From Dehalococcoidia bacterium (lineage in GTDB: Bacteria > Chloroflexota > Dehalococcoidia > Lucifugimonadales > Lucifugimonadaceae), in NCBI GenBank assembly GCA_012959765.1, contig DUCO01000046.1, positions 1 through 64,000 of the forward strand: a DNA stretch of 64,000 nt. Reading direction: 5' to 3'. Position numbers and translations under genes: made by a program. Shown here in pieces: positions 26,327-35,669 of the stretch. Each line of letters starts with the position of its first letter. The stretch's first letter is position 1. The notes beneath the pieces are model-generated. The model was given only the letters and a program-made list of their open reading frames with translations, ran no database searches and was not told the DNA's origin.

Positions 26327-28042
26327 ATGGACAGCAACCTTTCTCCCCACGGCCTGATTGGCGAGGCATACCGGCCGCCAAAGATTGGAAGCAAGGGCGC
26401 TGTGGTTTCGAACCACACGATGTCGACGCAGGCTGGAATGCGCATACTTCACAAGGGTGGAAACGCGGTGGATGCGGCAGTCGCAGTTGCGTTTGCGCTG
26501 GGCATGGCCGAACCGCAGGGATCGTCGATCGGTGGTGATGGGTTCGTGATGATCCACATGGCCGCTAACGCCACAGTAGAAGTCGCAAACGGCACCGGGG
26601 CAGCTCCGGGGGCCGCAACTGCCGATAAATACAGTGACGGGATTCCTCACACGGGCATACTCGGGACTTCAGTTCCAGGGATTCTCGATGCGCTTCTGAG
26701 TGCGCACGAAAAATACGGCACACTCACGCTCGCACAGTGCTTGGAGCCCGCAATTGAGCTTTGCGAAGATGGAGTTCCGGTTTCAGAGTTCCAGTCTCGA
26801 TTGGCTGCAACGTACCCGGTACTTCGAAGCTCCCCAACGTCAGGTCCGGTGTTCGCGCCGAACGGAAACTGGCTGGAACCCGGTGAATTTCGCCGAAATC
26901 CCGATCTGGCACGTACGTACAAGCAGATAGCCGATCAGGGTCGGGATGCGTTCTACGAAGGTGACATAGCGCGTGAGATCGCACGCTACTCGGAAGCCAA
27001 CGATGGTCTGCTGACATATGACGATTTGAAACGACACAAGGTCGAGTGGCAAGAGCCGATTTCGATCAACTATCGAGGTCGAACGGTTTACGAGGCACCG
27101 CCAAACACGAGTGGGCACGTTCTACTCCAGGAACTCGGGATGTACGAGCAGTTTGACCCGAGTGAGTACGGCTACATGACCCCTGAGTCGGTTCATTTAA
27201 TGGTCGAGGCCAAGAAGCTGGCGTTTGCCGATCGCGAGGCGTACCTGGCCGATCCAAACTTCGTCGATGTTCCGATAGAAGGTCTGCTAAGCCCCCAATA
27301 CTTGGCGGATAGGGCAAAGCTGATTGATATCGGACGAACAGCAGCGGACGTTGCCGAGGGCGATCCGTGGGCGTTCATGGATCGCTCGCCGGACGCCGCA
27401 AAGAAACACCGCGTTGGCGGTCGCATCCACGAAGCAGGTAGTGACACGACGCACTTCTGCGTTGTCGACCGCTGGGGCAACTCGGTCGGCGAGCTGCAGA
27501 GCATTCAGATGTCGTTCGGTTCGTGCGTAATCGCTGGTTCCACCGGAATATTGATGAACAACCGGATGACCTACTGGCACCTTGATCCGAATCACATCGA
27601 CTACCTGAACCCGGGTCAACGAGTTCGCCACACCATGAACCCGGTGATGGTCTTCTCGAAGCCCGTTGATCAGGGCGGCAGGCTCGAACTGGTCTGCGGT
27701 ACGCCGGGTGGTGACACGCAGGTTCAAACCAATATGCAGATCGTGACGAGCGTGTTCGACTTCGGGCTGAACGTATCCGAGGCGATCGACGGTCCTCGCT
27801 GGACACACAACCAGGCAAATACAGGGTCGGTGGCACCGTATCCGCCAACCGACACGCTCGACATCGAGCTTCGTGCCGGTGACGAGGTGATCGAAGGTCT
27901 CAAGAAGCGTGGGCAGGCGATCGGCTCGACCGGAGCATGGGAGGGTGCGGGAAGCGAGGGCGCTATTCAGGTTGATCTCGAAAATAACACCCTGTTCGCG
28001 GCATCAGACCCCAGAAGAGAAGCCGACGCCCAGGTCTGGTAA
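26327..28042 (+). CDS. gamma-glutamyltransferase family protein
   Basis: A 571-residue Ntn-hydrolase of the GGT family. The autocleavage/nucleophile threonine is T374 in GSDTTHFCVVD, and the downstream GSTGILMNNRM, LVCGTPGGD and oxyanion-region motifs are intact. No signal peptide is visible, so this is probably one of the cytoplasmic GGT-like or acylase-like forms rather than a periplasmic glutathione hydrolase. Substrate is uncertain. It stands alone between the damaged protease and a membrane protein. Confidence 0.93.
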   Translation: MDSNLSPHGLIGEAYRPPKIGSKGAVVSNHTMSTQAGMRILHKGGNAVDAAVAVAFALGMAEPQGSSIGGDGFVMIHMAANATVEVANGTGAAPGAATADKYSDGIPHTGILGTSVPGILDALLSAHEKYGTLTLAQCLEPAIELCEDGVPVSEFQSRLAATYPVLRSSPTSGPVFAPNGNWLEPGEFRRNPDLARTYKQIADQGRDAFYEGDIAREIARYSEANDGLLTYDDLKRHKVEWQEPISINYRGRTVYEAPPNTSGHVLLQELGMYEQFDPSEYGYMTPESVHLMVEAKKLAFADREAYLADPNFVDVPIEGLLSPQYLADRAKLIDIGRTAADVAEGDPWAFMDRSPDAAKKHRVGGRIHEAGSDTTHFCVVDRWGNSVGELQSIQMSFGSCVIAGSTGILMNNRMTYWHLDPNHIDYLNPGQRVRHTMNPVMVFSKPVDQGGRLELVCGTPGGDTQVQTNMQIVTSVFDFGLNVSEAIDGPRWTHNQANTGSVAPYPPTDTLDIELRAGDEVIEGLKKRGQAIGSTGAWEGAGSEGAIQVDLENNTLFAASDPRREADAQVW

Positions 28043-28115
28043 GTGGCATAGCCACGCTTTCTGCGGTTCCCCGCGTTGGCTGATTCTTTCGGGTTACAAG
28101 ATTCGGCGAGATTCT

Positions 28116-28154
28116 GTCATTGCGAGGAGTGAGGAACGAACGACGTGGCAATCA
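28116..28154 (+). repeat. solitary arm of the REPIN-like repeat
   Basis: An almost canonical 39-nt arm (GTCATTGCGAGGAGTGAGGA ... CGTGGCAATCA). I see no inverted partner within 200 nt. It lies in the 257-bp gap after the GGT gene (28043-28299), which is otherwise empty. Confidence 0.8.
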
Positions 28155-28299
28155 GCCTTCGACCTGCGGAGACAATGCGCATTAGCCAACCGCGATCTCA
28201 CCTCATGCACCGTCGCTGATGTCTGGTCAAGTGCTTAATTTTCAACCCAATTCAAAACCAACCAACAGTCGGAACTGCAGAAAAAAACGCCTAGCGCCC

Positions 28300-28839
28300 T
28301 CACCAAAACACAAGGAAATCCCAGATCGCCTCTACCGCCTCGAAAAGCGTGAAGCTATCGAGGTACTGCCCGCCGTGCAGCACCCACTCCTGCCCCAGCT
28401 TCAGCACCAGCACAACTAGAAGCCACCTAACTATTCGCTGCCGGGACATTTCGTAGTTCGGCCAGTAGTGCTTCCGCATTGCGACAAACACGAACCAAAA
28501 CTCGAAAACGTTCGGGAATATCAGTAGAATCGGCCTGTTTCCGGTGAGTTCGAACCCGATAAACCCAATCATTCGGAACCCGAATAAAGCCAGTGCAATC
28601 TTCCGATCAGGCCCTGTCCACTTGTTAGCTACCCAAAGAAACGTGAGCATGTAGACAATGTCGAGCCACTTATCGAACGCCTGGTAGTTGCCCAAACCTC
28701 CCAGATCGAGCACACCCATGAAAAACAGGTCGGAAAAGTCGACCACGATGGCGATGAGCGCACCCGCGAACGCCCAGCGCAACACCGGAAGCGAACCGGC
28801 GACACGAATGAGCCCTATTATGAGTTGTTCGAGAGTCAT
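28300..28839 (-). CDS. multi-pass membrane protein, unknown function
   Basis: 179 residues from ATG 28839. The frame extends 18 codons further upstream, but those codons are translated repeat sequence (RHSFLTSRND), so I exclude them. About five membrane helices are visible, with aromatic/hydrophobic stretches such as VVDFSDLFFMGVLDLGG, IGFIGFELTGNRPILLIFP and VFEFWFVFVAM. Charged loops include RKHYWPNYEMSRQR. I cannot name a family. The repeat arm lies 19 bp upstream of the start codon and may therefore form part of its leader. Confidence 0.8.
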   Translation of the reverse strand: MTLEQLIIGLIRVAGSLPVLRWAFAGALIAIVVDFSDLFFMGVLDLGGLGNYQAFDKWLDIVYMLTFLWVANKWTGPDRKIALALFGFRMIGFIGFELTGNRPILLIFPNVFEFWFVFVAMRKHYWPNYEMSRQRIVRWLLVVLVLKLGQEWVLHGGQYLDSFTLFEAVEAIWDFLVFW

Positions 28840-28857
28840 GTTGGTGGGGTGAAATTT

Positions 28858-29054
28858 GTCATTGCGAGAAGTGAGGAACGAGTGACGTGGCAATCAGAGA
28901 TCATCGCGGAACAATCTAACAAATCAGGTAACTGGCGTTACGCTGGCAACTACGTCCTTTAGAGTCAGGCGGTGTGCCTCGACCGTTGTTGGCCCAATCG
29001 GTCGGTAGAATCTGAACATCCGTGATTGCCACGTCGTCCCTCCTCGCAATGACA
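28858..29054. repeat. REPIN-like paired inverted repeat, copy 3
   Basis: Left arm 28858-28896 and right arm 29022-29054 in inverse orientation. Total length is 197 nt. The right arm is a shortened version (TGATTGCCACGTCG, then TCCTCGCAATGACA). The remaining part of the 28840-29190 gap has no gene. Confidence 0.8.
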
Positions 29055-29190
29055 GAGCACGGTCACTGACATCCACACACCCGTTCGCCAAAATCGCCGA
29101 CTATAATCACCGCTGTTCACAAACCGCGCACATTCGCCGAGCACACTGCGATGAAAAAGCGATCAAACTCGCTGGGGACTAAAAACGAAT

Positions 29191-30129
29191 ATGAAATATC
29201 GACACCTTGGAAACTCTGGACTCGAAGTAAGTGTTATTGGTCTTGGAACCAACAACTTCGGCGGTCGCGTGGAGTTCAAGGAAGCTCGTGAAGTGATCTT
29301 CGCCGCTCTCGACGAAGGCATCAACCTCATCGACACGGCCAACATCTACTCGCACGGCAACTCGGAAGAAATCATCGGCCGGTCGCTGACGGATCGACGA
29401 GACGAAGCACTGATCGCAACGAAGTTCGGCATGCTGTGGGAAGACGGACCCCACGGCAAGGGCGGCTCCCGCAAGCATGTTATGGACTCGCTTGAGGGCT
29501 CGCTGCGGCGTCTGCAAACCGATTACATAGATCTGTACCAGATACACAAACAGGATCCAGAAACCCCGATCGAAGAAACCCTCAGGGCACTCGATGACGC
29601 CGTTCGTGACGGCAAGGTGCGATATATCGGTCTATCAAACTTCGATCCCTGGCGCATCGCCGATGCTCAGTGGACAGCAAAGCATCTTGGCTACGTGCCG
29701 TTCATCTCATCGCAGCCCGAATACTCGATGCTCGAGCGCGGCGTTGAACGGGCGGTTTTGCCGGTGTCTGAGAAGTATGGACTCGGCACCCTGCCGTACT
29801 TCCCGCTTGCACACGGGTTCCTAACCGGCAAGTACCGCCGAAACGAAGCGGTTCCCGAAGGCACACGTCTTGATCTAACCCCCAACGCACAGGAAAAGCG
29901 ACTTTCTGAAGCCAACTTCGACATTCTCGATCAGTTGGAAGTGTTCGTTGAGAAGCGTGGTCATTCGATGGTAGAACTGGCGTTCGCGTGGATTCTGGAC
30001 AGAAGGTCGGTTGGATCGGTTATCGCCGGTGCCAGCACCTCGGATCAGATCCGCCAGAACGCCGCGGCAGCCGAATGGGAACTAACGTCCGACGAAATGG
30101 ACGAGTTGAACGGCATTCTCGACAGCTAG
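29191..30129 (+). CDS. aldo/keto reductase
   Basis: A 312-residue TIM-barrel NADP-dependent oxidoreductase. The catalytic tetrad is visible: Asp in LIDTAN, Tyr in IYSHGNSEE, Lys in IATKFG and His in YQIHKQD. The C-terminal cofactor segment VIAGASTSDQIRQNA is typical. It resembles the Tas/YghZ-like group of aldo/keto reductases that reduce aldehydes or sugar carbonyls. Substrate is unknown. It is monocistronic, and its stop codon lies inside a perfect palindrome. Confidence 0.92.
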   Translation: MKYRHLGNSGLEVSVIGLGTNNFGGRVEFKEAREVIFAALDEGINLIDTANIYSHGNSEEIIGRSLTDRRDEALIATKFGMLWEDGPHGKGGSRKHVMDSLEGSLRRLQTDYIDLYQIHKQDPETPIEETLRALDDAVRDGKVRYIGLSNFDPWRIADAQWTAKHLGYVPFISSQPEYSMLERGVERAVLPVSEKYGLGTLPYFPLAHGFLTGKYRRNEAVPEGTRLDLTPNAQEKRLSEANFDILDQLEVFVEKRGHSMVELAFAWILDRRSVGSVIAGASTSDQIRQNAAAAEWELTSDEMDELNGILDS

Positions 30130-30145
30130 TGCCACTGGCACTAGC
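30125..30145. other. perfect palindrome over the aldo/keto reductase stop codon
   Basis: Ten-base arms GCTAGTGCCA and TGGCACTAGC with a single central base include the TAG stop. No T tract follows, so it is not a standard terminator. It may cap the mRNA 3' end or be a chance hairpin. Confidence 0.4.
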
Positions 30146-30159
30146 AGGATCTATCGATT

Positions 30160-30349
30160 GTCATTGCGAGGAGTGAGGAACGAACGACGCGGCAATCAGT
30201 ATTCAATCGGAACCGCTGCGGGGTACCACAACGACCCGTAAATGCTAAACACGAAACCCGCTCGTTGAGACTTGTTCGCTAAATCAGAACATGAAGGCGA
30301 TTGGACGTTATTGCCACGTCGTTTCCGGGCAGGCTCCTCGCAATGACAG
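30160..30349. repeat. REPIN-like paired inverted repeat, copy 4
   Basis: Left arm 30160-30198 (GTCATTGCGAGGAGTG ... CGCGGCAATCA) and right arm 30309-30349 (TTGCCACGTCGTTTCCGGG ... CTCGCAATGACAG). Total length is about 190 nt. The rest of the 30130-30541 gap is unassigned, apart from a good ribosome-binding site (AAGGAGAT, 30527-30533) for the next gene. Confidence 0.82.
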
Positions 30350-30541
30350 TGTCGATACAGTGCCCCGCGCTCCCCTCCTATCCCCAAAACCACGCCTCGC
30401 GTGTATTGCTCTACGCGCTAGTCCGTCCTAGACTGCCTCGAATACAAGGCATGCAATGGGTGGATAGTCACCCACAGTGGGAATTGTGGCGATCTGACCA
30501 GAAGAAACCTACCTGAAGTGTGAGCAAGGAGATCCCGGAAC

Positions 30542-31927
30542 ATGAGCACTAAAGCGGTCGAGGCGAAGACCGACCCAGCACTTCTTGCACATTTATATCG
30601 ACGAGCCGGGTTCGGGATCAACCGAGACGAAATCGACCAACTTGCCACAGAGGATTACTCCGACACTGTCGAATTTCTGCTGAACCCCACGGCTGAAACC
30701 GGGATTCCCGAAGACGAGCTCAAACGCTACCTCGGTGGTGAAGCGCCACACGCCTATCTGGCAATCTGGCTCTACCGAATGCTCAACTCTCGGAACCAGC
30801 TACAGGAAAAGATGGCGCTTTTCTGGCACGGGCTGTTCGCCACGGGTCTGGTCAAGAACGAGCACATTCTCTCTTCCTCGAACCAGATCGAGATGTTCCG
30901 TGAGAACGGAATGGGCGAGATGCGAGAAATTCTGATGGACCTCGCCAAAGACCCGGCGATGATCTTCTGGCTCGACAACAACGAAAACCATCTCGGTGAA
31001 CCAAACGAAAACTGGGGCAGAGAGCTTCTAGAACTCTTCTCTCTTGGCGTCGGAAACTACTCCGAAATTGATATCAAACACGCCTCGCGTGCGTTCACCG
31101 GCTGGACATTTGCTCAGTCTCCGCCGCTCTACCCACACGGCTACTACCCTGCTGATTTCCTTTTTAGAGAAGACGATCACGATAACGGCGATAAGGAATT
31201 TCTGGGGCACACCGGAAATCTCGATGGCGGCGACATTATCGATATCATCGTGAAGCAACCCTCCTGCGCAGCGTTCATTTCACGCCATCTCTACAACTTC
31301 TTCGTCGCCGACGAACCCCAGGTTCCGACATGGAACGACCTGCCACCGCTGGACCCTGAATTGATCGACGCGATGTGTAAAGCGTTCATGGACTCCGATG
31401 GCGAGATCAAGAGCGTACTCCGGGTGATGTTCAACTCCGATTCGTTCAAAAACGCCCGCTTCAAGAAGGTGAAGAGCCCGATCGAAATGGTGGCTGGGAT
31501 TCTGAAGCTGGCCGGCGAGCACACCGACTTCCGGCACGACCTGGCGAAATATCCGCAATCGTCAACTTTCACGATGGGCCAGATCCTGCTTGATCCGCCA
31601 ACAGTGGAAGGCTGGCACACCGGCAGGGAGTGGATCGACGGTGGCAACCTGACCGAGCGCATCAACTTTGCTGTCGATCAGGTCGGCGACGGTCTTTCAC
31701 CCGGAATCAAGCGGATCATCGATCGCCTTGTCGAGAGTGGATCGCTCTCCACACCCGAATCGTTTGTCGATACCACCCTCGACGCAATGGGCCCCATCAG
31801 TGTCGAAGACTCAACTCGTGAAGCCCTCGTCGATTACGCCAGAAAAACCGAAGTCGACGACGATAGATCACGGGCCGTTCGCATGATTCGGCTCATGGTT
31901 TCCACCCCCGATTTTCAATACGCCTAA
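30542..31927 (+). CDS. DUF1800 family protein
   Basis: 461 residues. The N-terminal HLYRRAGFG motif and the central NWGRELLELFSLGVGNYSE ... ARAFTGW block are hallmarks of DUF1800. Members are nearly always encoded beside a DUF1501 protein, as here, and are often linked with exported or surface-bound proteins in Planctomycetes, Chloroflexi and others. The biochemical role is not established. No signal peptide is visible. A strong Shine-Dalgarno sequence lies 8 nt upstream. It leads a three-gene unit with DUF1501 (38 nt later) and an NHL protein. Confidence 0.93.
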   Translation: MSTKAVEAKTDPALLAHLYRRAGFGINRDEIDQLATEDYSDTVEFLLNPTAETGIPEDELKRYLGGEAPHAYLAIWLYRMLNSRNQLQEKMALFWHGLFATGLVKNEHILSSSNQIEMFRENGMGEMREILMDLAKDPAMIFWLDNNENHLGEPNENWGRELLELFSLGVGNYSEIDIKHASRAFTGWTFAQSPPLYPHGYYPADFLFREDDHDNGDKEFLGHTGNLDGGDIIDIIVKQPSCAAFISRHLYNFFVADEPQVPTWNDLPPLDPELIDAMCKAFMDSDGEIKSVLRVMFNSDSFKNARFKKVKSPIEMVAGILKLAGEHTDFRHDLAKYPQSSTFTMGQILLDPPTVEGWHTGREWIDGGNLTERINFAVDQVGDGLSPGIKRIIDRLVESGSLSTPESFVDTTLDAMGPISVEDSTREALVDYARKTEVDDDRSRAVRMIRLMVSTPDFQYA

Positions 31928-31965
31928 CAACCAGCAACACTCTGCGCACAAAGGATATTTCGAAC

Positions 31966-33129
31966 ATGTCTGACAACGGAAATGGCACAAAAAACGGCAG
32001 CAAAAAGCCGCCTGTACTGGTTGTACTGCAAATGACCGGCGGTAACGACTTCATGAACACGCTCGTGCCGTTCACGGAGGGGATTTACTACGACTCCCGC
32101 CACACGGTGCGCATCGACGAGGATCGGGTGATTCCGATCAACGACAAGCTGGGTTTCCACCCCGCAGCGGCACCTCTCAAGGAGATGTACGACAAGGGCG
32201 ATGTCGCCATTATTCAGGGCATCGGCTACGAGAACGCCAACCGGTCGCACTTCCGTGCCATGGACATCATGCACACGGCAGAACCGCTAACGATTTCGAC
32301 CAAAGGCTGGCTGGCACAGGCGATTCAACAGCTCGATCCAAACGGCAAGAACGTGCTCACTGGAGTTAGCTTTGGTCGAGGTTTGCCAAGGGCAATGGCG
32401 GCACCCGGAGTACGAGTGACTTCAGTTGGTGATCTCGACAGCTACGGCCTCATGACATCGGTCGAAATCAAAGAAGATCGCGCCGAGGCGATGGACATAT
32501 TCAAGCGTTTCTACACTCCCGGCATCGGCAGTGGAGCGACGATGAGCTACCTCAAGCAAACCGGCGACGATGTGCTTACCGGCATCGACAGGCTTCAGGA
32601 AGTGCCGGGTCGTTACGAGTCGACGATCGAGTACGAAGACAATCCGATCGCCAAGAGCCTTCGAGATGTCGCCAGAACCCACATCGCTGGTCTTGGCACT
32701 CGGATTTTCTACGTTCAGCACGCCGGGTACGACCATCATGCAATCGAAATGCCAGCCCACGAACGACTGCTTGGCGAACTATCTGGCGCGTTGCGAGACT
32801 TCATGGACGATCTTCGAGAACACGATGCCGCCGAAGAGGTGATCATCTACGCATTCACCGAGTTTGGTCGTCGTGTCCAGGACAACGGTAGCGGCACCGA
32901 TCACGGCTCTGGCGGAGGAGCGTTCGTCATCGGCGAGCGTGTCGAAGGCGGGCTCTACGCAGAGTACCCGTCGCTCGACCCAAAGACGTTCGCAAACGGC
33001 GAAGATCTGGCGCACACGTTCGACTTCAGAGGCGTGTACGCCACGTTACTGGAACAGTGGATGAGCGTCGAATCGCAAGACATCGTCAAAGGCAATTACG
33101 AGCAACTTCACCCCTTCAAAACCGCCTAA
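31966..33129 (+). CDS. DUF1501 (sulfatase-like) protein
   Basis: 387 residues of the DUF1501 family, which is related to the alkaline phosphatase/sulfatase fold. Typical segments are VLQMTGGNDFMNTLVP at the N-terminus, ANRSHFRAMDIMHTAEP, and a C-terminal TEFGRRVQDNGSGTDHGSGG block that would carry the metal-binding Asp/His. Most relatives have a twin-arginine signal; this one begins with a short, Lys-rich leader without one, so it may remain in the cytoplasm or have lost export. It follows DUF1800 and precedes an NHL propeller 17 nt later. The three are probably one operon. Confidence 0.92.
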   Translation: MSDNGNGTKNGSKKPPVLVVLQMTGGNDFMNTLVPFTEGIYYDSRHTVRIDEDRVIPINDKLGFHPAAAPLKEMYDKGDVAIIQGIGYENANRSHFRAMDIMHTAEPLTISTKGWLAQAIQQLDPNGKNVLTGVSFGRGLPRAMAAPGVRVTSVGDLDSYGLMTSVEIKEDRAEAMDIFKRFYTPGIGSGATMSYLKQTGDDVLTGIDRLQEVPGRYESTIEYEDNPIAKSLRDVARTHIAGLGTRIFYVQHAGYDHHAIEMPAHERLLGELSGALRDFMDDLREHDAAEEVIIYAFTEFGRRVQDNGSGTDHGSGGGAFVIGERVEGGLYAEYPSLDPKTFANGEDLAHTFDFRGVYATLLEQWMSVESQDIVKGNYEQLHPFKTA

Positions 33130-33146
33130 CTTTCGGAGAAATTCTC

Positions 33147-34160
33147 ATGGCACGACCGTATGGACTACTAAGAGCGGGATTCCCGTATTTGAAGTCGCTT
33201 GGAATGCGTCGACTCACCAACTACCCGGTCGATCTGACGCTTGGGGCTGAAGGCCGCATTTACATCCTGAACCGTCAGCAAGATCTGGCTCAAATTCGCA
33301 AGTACTCGTTTGATGACGAGGACCTTGGGAACTTTGGGACGGTTGGAGATGGCGAAGACGAGCTGCAGTGGCCAGTTTCGATAATCGCCGACTCTGAGGA
33401 AAATCTGTTTATCTCCGACGAGTCACACCACCGGATTTCGTCGTTCGATAAAGAAGGCGAATTTCTCGGCACGTTCGGAGAATATGGATCTGGTGAGGGG
33501 CAGTTGAATCGTCCGGCGGGAATCGTTTTCGATGCCGACGAAAATATCTACGTCGTCGACTCGAAGAATCATCGTGTGCAGAAGTTCACCAAAGACGGGA
33601 AGTTCCTTCTTGAGTGGGGTTCGCATGGCGATGGCGACGGCGAGTTCGACCTGCCGTGGGGCATTACGGTCGATGAGCTTGGCGACGTTTACGTTGCCGA
33701 CTGGCGAAATGACCGGGTGCAGAAATTCACTACCGATGGCGAGTTCGTCATGAAGTTCGGCAAGTCGGGTAGTGCGAACGGTGAGTTCAACCGGCCTACC
33801 GACGTTGCGGTTGATCTCGATGGCGATATCTATGTTTGCGACCGCGGAAACAACCGTGTGCAGCTGTTCAACGCCGAAGCTCGATACGTCGATAAGTTCA
33901 TTGGCGACGCGACGTTATCGAAGATCGGACGTGAGTACATGATGACCAACGCCAGCCCGAATCGCATTCGTGACATGGCGGTACTTGAACCACAGAAGCG
34001 ACTACGCCAGCCACGCTCGATAGCAGTCGATTCCGACATGCGGCTCTACATCACTGACACCGGGTCGTACCGCATTCAGGTCTACCAGAAAGAGGCCATA
34101 CACCTCAATTCCCAGCAGTTCGCCCCACCAATGCGATCAGTAACGCTGCATCAGGAATAA
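33147..34160 (+). CDS. NHL-repeat beta-propeller protein
   Basis: 337 residues from ATG 33147, with GGAGAA about 8 nt upstream. A longer in-frame start at 33057 would overlap the DUF1501 gene and adds no conserved sequence. Five to six NHL-type repeats carry the recurring phrase D..G.IYV.D..N.RVQ.F...G and form a propeller. There is no signal peptide, unlike many NHL proteins. The C-terminus adds about 60 residues after the blades. It is probably a binding scaffold working with the DUF1800/DUF1501 products. Ligand is unknown. Confidence 0.88.
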   Translation: MARPYGLLRAGFPYLKSLGMRRLTNYPVDLTLGAEGRIYILNRQQDLAQIRKYSFDDEDLGNFGTVGDGEDELQWPVSIIADSEENLFISDESHHRISSFDKEGEFLGTFGEYGSGEGQLNRPAGIVFDADENIYVVDSKNHRVQKFTKDGKFLLEWGSHGDGDGEFDLPWGITVDELGDVYVADWRNDRVQKFTTDGEFVMKFGKSGSANGEFNRPTDVAVDLDGDIYVCDRGNNRVQLFNAEARYVDKFIGDATLSKIGREYMMTNASPNRIRDMAVLEPQKRLRQPRSIAVDSDMRLYITDTGSYRIQVYQKEAIHLNSQQFAPPMRSVTLHQE

Positions 34161-34186
34161 GTCGTCGACGAGCGTGGCGCGCATTT

Positions 34187-34227
34187 GTCATTGCGAGGAA
34201 TGAGGCATCCGAACGACGTGGCAATCA
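34187..34227 (+). repeat. solitary arm of the REPIN-like repeat
   Basis: A 41-nt arm with a two-base expansion (GAGGCATCCGAACGACG). No inverted partner is present. It is followed at 34278-34312 by a member of another repeat class (AGATCCTTCGACTTCG ... CTCCGCTCACGAAGCGG) that also occurs at 57301-57323 and 59190-59211. Confidence 0.75.
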
Positions 34228-34330
34228 GTTGCCAAAGCAAAGCAAGTTCCCGCCTTAGCTGCGCGCGTCCCCGCCCCAGATCCTTCGACTTCGATGACTC
34301 CGCTCACGAAGCGGAAACCGTCACACAACC

Positions 34331-35534
34331 CTACTCAACAACTATCTCGCCAGAATCCTGCGTGATCTGCTCGCCGTAAACCGTTGTGTTGCGCAGGATT
34401 ACTTGACCGTTGCCGCGGGCGTAGACGTTCCCGCCGTTTGGTGGGTCTTCAAGGCCAGAAGGATCAACTCCCACCACGCTGTCGATCAGCGACGACCCGC
34501 TCATGAAATTCCACGTATTGCATTGCGAAAACGTAGGATCCATTCCATTCACGGTCAGCTTTGAATTATCGAAAAACGCCCAGTTAAACGAACCTGTGCA
34601 AGAAGTTCCGATACCAGAATTCTGAACGATCACTTCCGAGTTTTCGGTCGCCTTGAGCTCGTGCTCGAACGAAAAATCCTTCACATGTTCAAACACCGAA
34701 TCGGTGATGATTAGCTTCGCGTTACCGCTCAGCGTGATGGGCCCGCGGTGAAGATAGTGAGTGCCAGCGATCTCAAGAATATCGTCGCCAGAAAGCACGA
34801 TTGACTGCGGGCTTTCTTCGAAATTGCCTAAAACCCGATATGCGGCGGACACCGGTTCGGAATCGATGAATCCCGGGCGTGAAGCCACTACTGTCAACGT
34901 GACAGGTGTACTTGAAGAAAGTGATAGGCCCTGAATACACCGTGCCATTCGTAACAGAAGGAACAGAGCCGTTGAGGGTGTATATCAGATCGTATCCCGG
35001 CTCATTGTTTTCTATTGAGACGTTCTGAACGCCAACATAAAGTCCGTCGCTGAGCGCAATGGCGGGTCCGTCAGGCGGTGGCTTGTCGATGACATTTTTT
35101 CGAACTGCCAGATCGATCATCGTGCTGTCGTCTACAACGCCGGCTGCAGTCACAATCGCATCGTCAACAATCACGAATTCGCCTTCGTAAAGGATTCCAG
35201 AAAGCGAATCGGGCGTAGAACCGTCCAGCGTGTAGTAGGCGACGGTTCCGAACGGAACGTCTGCATCGATCTTCACAATAGTTGGACCACGATGCGTACC
35301 AGACTCAGGATGTATCTCCAGCGGAGAAATAGCCTCAGCTACTACGGCGGTGGAATCTGAAGCAACAGGAGTGGCACCGGGCGGATGACCGATAGTCGGC
35401 AGAGCTGCAATTTCAGTAGGAACAGTGGTCGGAGCAACGGTGCTCGTGGGCACTTCGGCCGATGAGCATGACGCAACAAATCCCGCGAGCAAAGTCGCAA
35501 GAGCCACGAGCGTTCCGCCTTTTGTCTTGATCAT
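34331..35534 (-). pseudogene. lipoprotein with chitobiase-type domains and beta-helix, one frameshift
   Basis: The first frame (35534 to about 34920) gives a lipoprotein signal with lipobox at C23 (GFVASC), a Thr/Pro/Val linker, and two repeats of the chitobiase/hexosaminidase C-terminal type (YYTLDGSTPDS and IYTLNGSVPS). The second repeat is cut in the middle of its GPIT strand and continues in another frame (34948 to 34331: SSSTPVTLTVVASRPGF). That frame then carries a right-handed beta-helix-like region with DNSKLTVNG and NGQVILRNTTV. One indel at about 34918-34924 restores a single protein of about 400 residues. It would be surface-anchored and perhaps glycan-binding. It is probably a recent frameshift or assembly error. 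Confidence 0.75.
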
Positions 35535-35669
35535 TCTTTAATCATCAGACTTCGGCATGCAAGGCACATCAGGGATTCCCGATATCGGTATGAGCCGATG
35601 GGTTCGAGGCTGGTGACCCGACAGTTCAAACGGCGGTGAGCCTGACGAGTCTGTAGAGTACTGTGCGAA

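Noticed and set aside
28840-28893. N-terminal extension of the membrane protein
   Set aside because: The extra 18 codons are translated REPIN-like arm; the hydrophobic protein begins at ATG 28839.
33057-33146. Longer start for the NHL protein
   Set aside because: It would overlap the DUF1501 gene, has no Shine-Dalgarno sequence, and the ATG at 33147 has a good one.
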